23,692 nucleotides of DNA from Owenia fusiformis. Taxonomy: Eukaryota; Annelida; Polychaeta; Sabellida; Oweniidae. This document shows, one piece after another, positions 20,034 to 23,692 of the stretch. The stretch lies in contig CAIIXF020000081.1 of assembly GCA_903813345.2 (NCBI GenBank), positions 1 through 23,692 of the forward strand, given 5' to 3'. Below the pieces are notes generated by a model. It was not told the origin of the DNA. It worked only from the letters and a program-made list of their open reading frames with translations, and ran no database searches. Position numbers and translations under genes: made by a program. How positions within the stretch are numbered: position 1 is the first letter of the stretch; every line of letters starts with the position of its first letter.

Positions 20034-20173
20034 ATTGGTTATTTCATGCACTGGAGTTATGTGGAATACAATGTTCGGATTGGCTGGAACCGGACACACC
20101 ATGTCGATATATGTCACTGGTCAGTATCAAGTGAAGGTAACGGCCGTAACTTTCGCATCAAAGATGGAGGATG
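20034..20173 (+). promoter_or_regulatory. Possible TATA-less promoter and tiny first exon
   Basis: Two inverted CCAAT boxes (ATTGG at 20034-20038 and 20079-20083) precede ATCAAAGATGGAGGATG, in which an ATG (20164) in good context is followed three codons later by GGTAAGT, a strong donor-like sequence at 20174. CG dinucleotides are more frequent here than around it. It would begin a + strand gene, but I find no second exon in the window; the lectin gene beyond is on the other strand. Confidence 0.3.
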
Positions 20174-20333
20174 GTAAGTTCCGATTTCAATATATTTTAG
20201 TTTTCATCGAAATAAACTACATTATGGTTGACAAAATGCCTTGATATTTGAACTATATCAGGTATATATGATATGGAAACCATGATATGGAGTATGATCA
20301 TATTTTCATATACCATGCATAGACTCCACGATT

Positions 20334-20520
20334 CATATCTTCCATCGCTTAGGGAAGGTAACTGGGATTTTGGTTGTACATATGATAAGATAACTGATAT
20401 GCGGTGATGCGGTAACGTTATGAGATTTTATAACGGAGAGCTAAGATGTCCAGTTACCTACCGTATCATACATACCCAGTTACATTCCCTTCCCTTATAT
20501 AAGCGGTGAAAGATATTGTT
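20334..20520. mobile_element. Fold-back with GGGAAGGTAACTGGG arms
   Basis: GGGAAGGTAACTGGG (20352-20366) and CCCAGTTACATTCCC (about 20475-20489) are inverted copies, with further similarity outward (ATATCTT..CGCTTA). The centre has TAACG-rich sequence and no open frame. Likely a short non-autonomous element lying just downstream of the lectin gene. Confidence 0.5.
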
Positions 20521-20711
20521 GAACTATAGCGCCCACGCACAATATATGGACAAATTATCAAACTCCAGGTGAGTTCCCGTGTCATATAAGCCTGATTTTG
20601 TTAAATATCAAAGCAAAACGTCAGTCCGTAAGTGTTATGAAAGATACGTTAATTGCCAGCATTAGGGTTAAGAGATCACAAATGAAAAACACCCCTCTGT
20701 TGTTGGAGGAC

Positions 20712-20717
20712 TTTATT
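20712..20717 (-). terminator. AATAAA poly(A) signal of the lectin gene
   Basis: TTTATT on the + strand is AATAAA for the minus-strand gene and starts 24 bases after its stop codon, a very short 3' UTR but a plausible one. Confidence 0.6.
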
Positions 20718-20741
20718 TCATAATTTAATTAGAAGTCAATT

Positions 20742-23692
20742 TTACAATTGTACTTGTATTTCATTTTGTTCTGCCTCAAATCCGCATGGTTTTCTTTTAT
20801 TTGGTTCAAAAACGGCGACTTCACAGAGGGTCAAATAAGCATCAACCAAAGTGTGCTGTATCTGGACCTTTACATAGCGACCAGACAAACCATTTGGACA
20901 TTGGAAAATCTGCCAATCTTTCCCACATGAACTTAAAGAACCGGTGTGATGGACACACAGTTCCCACTTAACATTGTCTTTGCTCACTTCAATTTTGAAG
21001 TCTTTAAGCCGTGCTACAAAATAAACATTTCATGTCAAAATACAATGACATTGTTCGTTAGGCATGGCTCTTGGTTGGTTTGTTGATAAATAAGTGGGCG
21101 TAATTAGTTTAGCTAAGTGCATTGCATGTAACAGGCATTCTATCACACTACCCTACCTCGATCGCGCATGCGCGAATTTTTTGGCTTTCAATCAGGTCGT
21201 TTTTGAGTATTTCGACTGCTTAGTCAAAAGGTTAATACGTTTTGTGCTCAGAGTGAGTCAATATTGCTATTCGCTGAACTTCAGTGGTGCAATAGTGAAG
21301 TCCATGTTCCAAGTTATATGATAGTTGAAGAAAGAATGTAAATAATATCGTTTTAAATTTTTAAATATTTGATATGTCACAGTACACGGTACACAGTTGC
21401 AAAAGTTGATCAATACAGGGTTCAAGGAATGTAAATTGTTCAATAGTACAGGGAGCGAGAAAGTAAGCTGATTATTCAGACATGCTATGTCCCATATCTC
21501 ATGTACATTTACGTTGCAAACAGTGAAAATAATGCTAAAAAGGCCGCCTGTTGATGCTTTGAGGTGTCATCAATTGTTATTTAATCAAAATAAAGTAAAC
21601 ATTATTTTGTAGATTTAGACACGGGCCTTCAGGTCGTATATGCATTTTAGTCATTAAATTAACAAGAACGCTAGATTATAAGTGTTACTAGGTATATCGA
21701 CTAATTTGATTCATTGCGAAATAAAGTGGCAAACTATTATCGTAAATGTGATTGTTCAACAATATACCTTCTACACCCGCTAGATTAGTTCCACAATTGT
21801 CACTCCCTCGACATTGTCTATTAAACAGAGCTACAGATCCAATGTCGTATTGAGAGAGCAAATCAACCTTCCACCAAGGCTTGGTATCACCAACATCACT
21901 GCTAATGCATGATAAATGTCCAGCATCACCATCTATATTGCCATCCACTGCTGCGGCAGCTGGGGGAAAACCGCCATGAAGTGACGATTGTGTTGCAACT
22001 TTACCAAGTGCAAGGTTGTTCAATTCTGAAATACAATCACTCAGTAATTGCAATATTTCATAGTCGTGTACACCCCCAAAATGCAATCTGATTTTCGACG
22101 CCGTTTCGGTGCCAAATTTCGGTGCCGTTTCGGCACCAAATGGACTGACTAGTCCGGTGGCAAATGTTGGTGTCAAAAGGTTTCGCTGACGAAACGGTGT
22201 CGAAACGGTGCCGGAACAGCGCCGAATTTTTTCGATGCCGAAACGGCGCCGAATTATATTGGCTGTGTAATATTAATTCGTTTGTGTACAAATTATATCT
22301 GTGTTTCAAAATATGTCATCAATGTATTTTCGTCTTGTGATGATAGGCTAATAATCTTTTTAATTTGATGATCTGAACAATTATGACGTATCATTCGGAT
22401 GATCATTAAAAATAATAATTACTTGATGGCCTTAACACAGCAACTTCACAGAGAGTGAGCCAATTTGTGTCTTGCAGTTGAACCCTAACGTAGCGTCCTT
22501 TCATTCCTCTGGGGCAGTAAAAGATCTGACAACCCTTCTTGCAGGGCTCCAGCGCTGCATTTCTGTAGAAGGTACACAGCTCCCACTTTTTTGCGTCTTT
22601 GCTTACTTCAATTTTGAAGTTTGACAGACGATCTATAAAAAATAAACACGTCACCAGGGCATCATTTTCAAAAAATCAAGAAACAAGTAATCCAAACAAT
22701 TATGCGCAGAATAAATTTATAAAAACAGCATGTTTAATTATGGAACCAAATATTTAAACTTCTATAAGTGACTGATTATCTGCAGAGCTTATAGAAATTA
22801 AAATCCATGTTCTTATTCATTCTAAGATAGATGTCTTAACCCGATCTTATTTTGTCTGTATCACATTTGTAAGCTTAATAATTACACTGTAACTTCAACT
22901 CAACTTGCGCAATTCCTTTTTTCTTGTCTATAATAATATATACTTATCTCATGATACTGTACTACTACTGCTACCCGGTAAATAACACCGGGGAATATTT
23001 TTGATATTGAAAGAAAATTAGACAGTCCCTCCTTATCCCTCTCACAATAATGGCATTCACCCCAATGGGAGCTACAATGGTGTTTTTATTTAAAACACTA
23101 TATTTCCACACAAATGAACATCTAAGCACAAATGAAACAGGGATAAAACCAAAAATTGTAAAGAAACCCAATGAGAAAAGCAAACTCTGAGTGTAAACCT
23201 GTCCCAAAACCATGATCTACCGTTAAAATTTTGCTCCGACAGGAATCTGAACAATAGGCTAATTTGTTTGTTACCTTCAATTAACGTGTACCGTATGTTG
23301 CATTTCTGATGTTGTTGTGTTTTTGTTATACAATAAAGTTTTTATATTTTAAAAAGCTATATAATTATTTACTGGTCGGGATTTAATATGGATTTATTCC
23401 TTGTGACAATATGAAATTTCTCTCTGGCTCTCCGGGCCATCGGGACATTTCATATTGTCCCTCGAAATAAAACCAATACCAATATCCGATCCCTCCCAGG
23501 AAATAACCTTCATAAATACAATATATGTCCAAATGTTTACCAGGTCACGCGACTATATATTTTACAAATAAACTTTATGATTACCTTCAACAATGTCGGA
23601 CGGTCCACCTCTGCAATTCCCTTCTCCACACTGTCTGTTTGATAATTTGACGGACCCAATGGGATAAACTTCCCGAAGATCAACCATCCACC
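20742..23692 (-). CDS. Tandem F-type lectin (fucolectin/FTP) domain protein, 5' partial, four visible exons
   Basis: Minus-strand exons 23692-23585, 22632-22423, 22025-21768 and 21013-20742 join in one frame; every intron is phase 1, typical of shuffled extracellular modules. The visible 281 residues hold two domains. Domain 1 (first two exons) starts mid-domain with WMVDLREVYPIGSVKLSNRQ and ends GRYVRVQLQ..LTLCEVAVL. Domain 2 runs from LNNLALGKVATQSS through AVDGN, WWKVDL, FNRQC, LKDFKIEVSKD and GRYVKVQIQ to LTLCEVAVF. Those signatures are the F-type lectin/eel-fucolectin family, usually secreted carbohydrate-binding proteins of innate immunity. A roughly 20-residue tail with no feature follows, then TAA. 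The canonical fucose triad (His, and Arg-x-Asp with a later basic residue) is not evident: both domains read NRQC. A signal peptide and further domains would lie beyond the right edge. F5/8 type C is the nearest alternative fold name. Confidence 0.9.
21014..21767 (-). other. Intron splitting lectin domain 2
   Basis: The intron has donor GTATAT and acceptor TTTGTAG. It contains one GC-rich palindrome (21162-21175) and otherwise AT-rich sequence without recognisable genes or repeats. Confidence 0.7.
21162..21175. promoter_or_regulatory. NRF-1-like palindrome
   Basis: TCGCGCATGCGCGA is a perfect 14-bp palindrome containing GCGCATGCGC, the NRF-1 consensus. It is an isolated CpG cluster in an AT-rich intron. 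No adjacent exon suggests a promoter. Confidence 0.3.
22094..22253. mobile_element. CpG-rich fold-back in a lectin intron
   Basis: The left arm begins TTCGACGCCGTTTCGGTGCC and the complement of the right arm TTCGGCGCCGTTTCGGCATC. Within each arm GGTGCCGTTTCGG-like pieces repeat. CG density is far above the surroundings. An 83-residue open frame over it is an artefact of the repeat. Confidence 0.7.
22633..23584 (-). other. Intron splitting lectin domain 1
   Basis: The intron has donor GTAATC and acceptor TTTATAG. It contains the fold-back at 23365-23506. Elsewhere I see no coding signal; the 80-residue open frame at 22971-23213 has no family signature. Confidence 0.7.
23365..23506. mobile_element. 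142-bp fold-back element
   Basis: TTATTTACTGG at 23365 and the complement TTATTTCCTGG at the other end bound arms that meet in GACAATATGAAAT (23405-23417) and its exact complement (23447-23459). The arms resemble those of the element at 1490-1610. It lies in a lectin intron. Confidence 0.7.

Noticed and set aside
20496-20572. TATATAAG followed by a GTGAGT donor-like site as a second + strand promoter
   Set aside because: The TATA-like sequence is part of a fold-back arm and no following exon was found.
22058-22309. 83-residue open frame on the minus strand
   Set aside because: It lies over the CpG-rich fold-back inside a lectin intron, and the translated repeats explain it.

Overview
This window reads as nuclear DNA of an animal, most likely a marine invertebrate. 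It has GT-AG introns in phase with conserved protein families, is strongly AT-rich, and is dense with short inverted-repeat elements. A mollusc is my best guess, but only a guess; a sea urchin, amphioxus or acorn worm could look similar. There are no bacterial signals, and I recognised no rRNA, tRNA or CRISPR array.

Three protein genes can be assembled across introns. (1) At 152-3349 (+) lies a HARBI1-like (PIF/Harbinger family) DDE nuclease in four visible exons, with its first exon(s) off the left edge. The reading frame is unbroken and the D, D and E catalytic signatures are all present. (2) At 11954-18868 (-) lies a complete three-exon MADF-BESS protein of 256 residues, with the MADF domain split across exons 1 and 2 and the BESS motif in exon 3. 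MADF proteins are known partners of PIF/Harbinger transposases in some animals, so the two convergent genes may form a functional or historical pair. (3) At 20742-23692 (-) lies the C-terminal part of a lectin-like protein with two tandem F-type lectin (fucolectin/FTP) domains, each encoded by two exons; it runs off the right edge.

The space between and inside these genes is mostly mobile DNA. 3593-4277 is an almost identical direct duplication. 4310-4760 is a fold-back. 5168-10965 is a 5.8-kb element with 14-bp perfect ends, long inverted arms each built from about four 355-366-bp tandem units, a 3-bp TAA target duplication, and a small internal remnant of a transposon ORF. Nested in its middle (7892-8913) is a second element whose ends are 16-bp minisatellite units and which is flanked by an 11-bp direct repeat. 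11170-11806 is a 637-bp TA-flanked MITE. The last coding bases of the MADF gene are repeated as an inverted copy just downstream, giving a near-perfect 57-bp hairpin.

The large intron 1 of the MADF gene (13856-18696) holds a dispersed repeat split by a 1.48-kb element with CCCAATTGAAAAA ends, a second copy of that repeat without the insertion, and an inverted-repeat unit containing a 144-bp tandem array. Immediately upstream of the MADF start is an E-box/CRE-like cluster, followed by a large palindrome made of 10-bp GTGGGACTCG-like units. Smaller fold-backs occur in the lectin introns and at both window edges.
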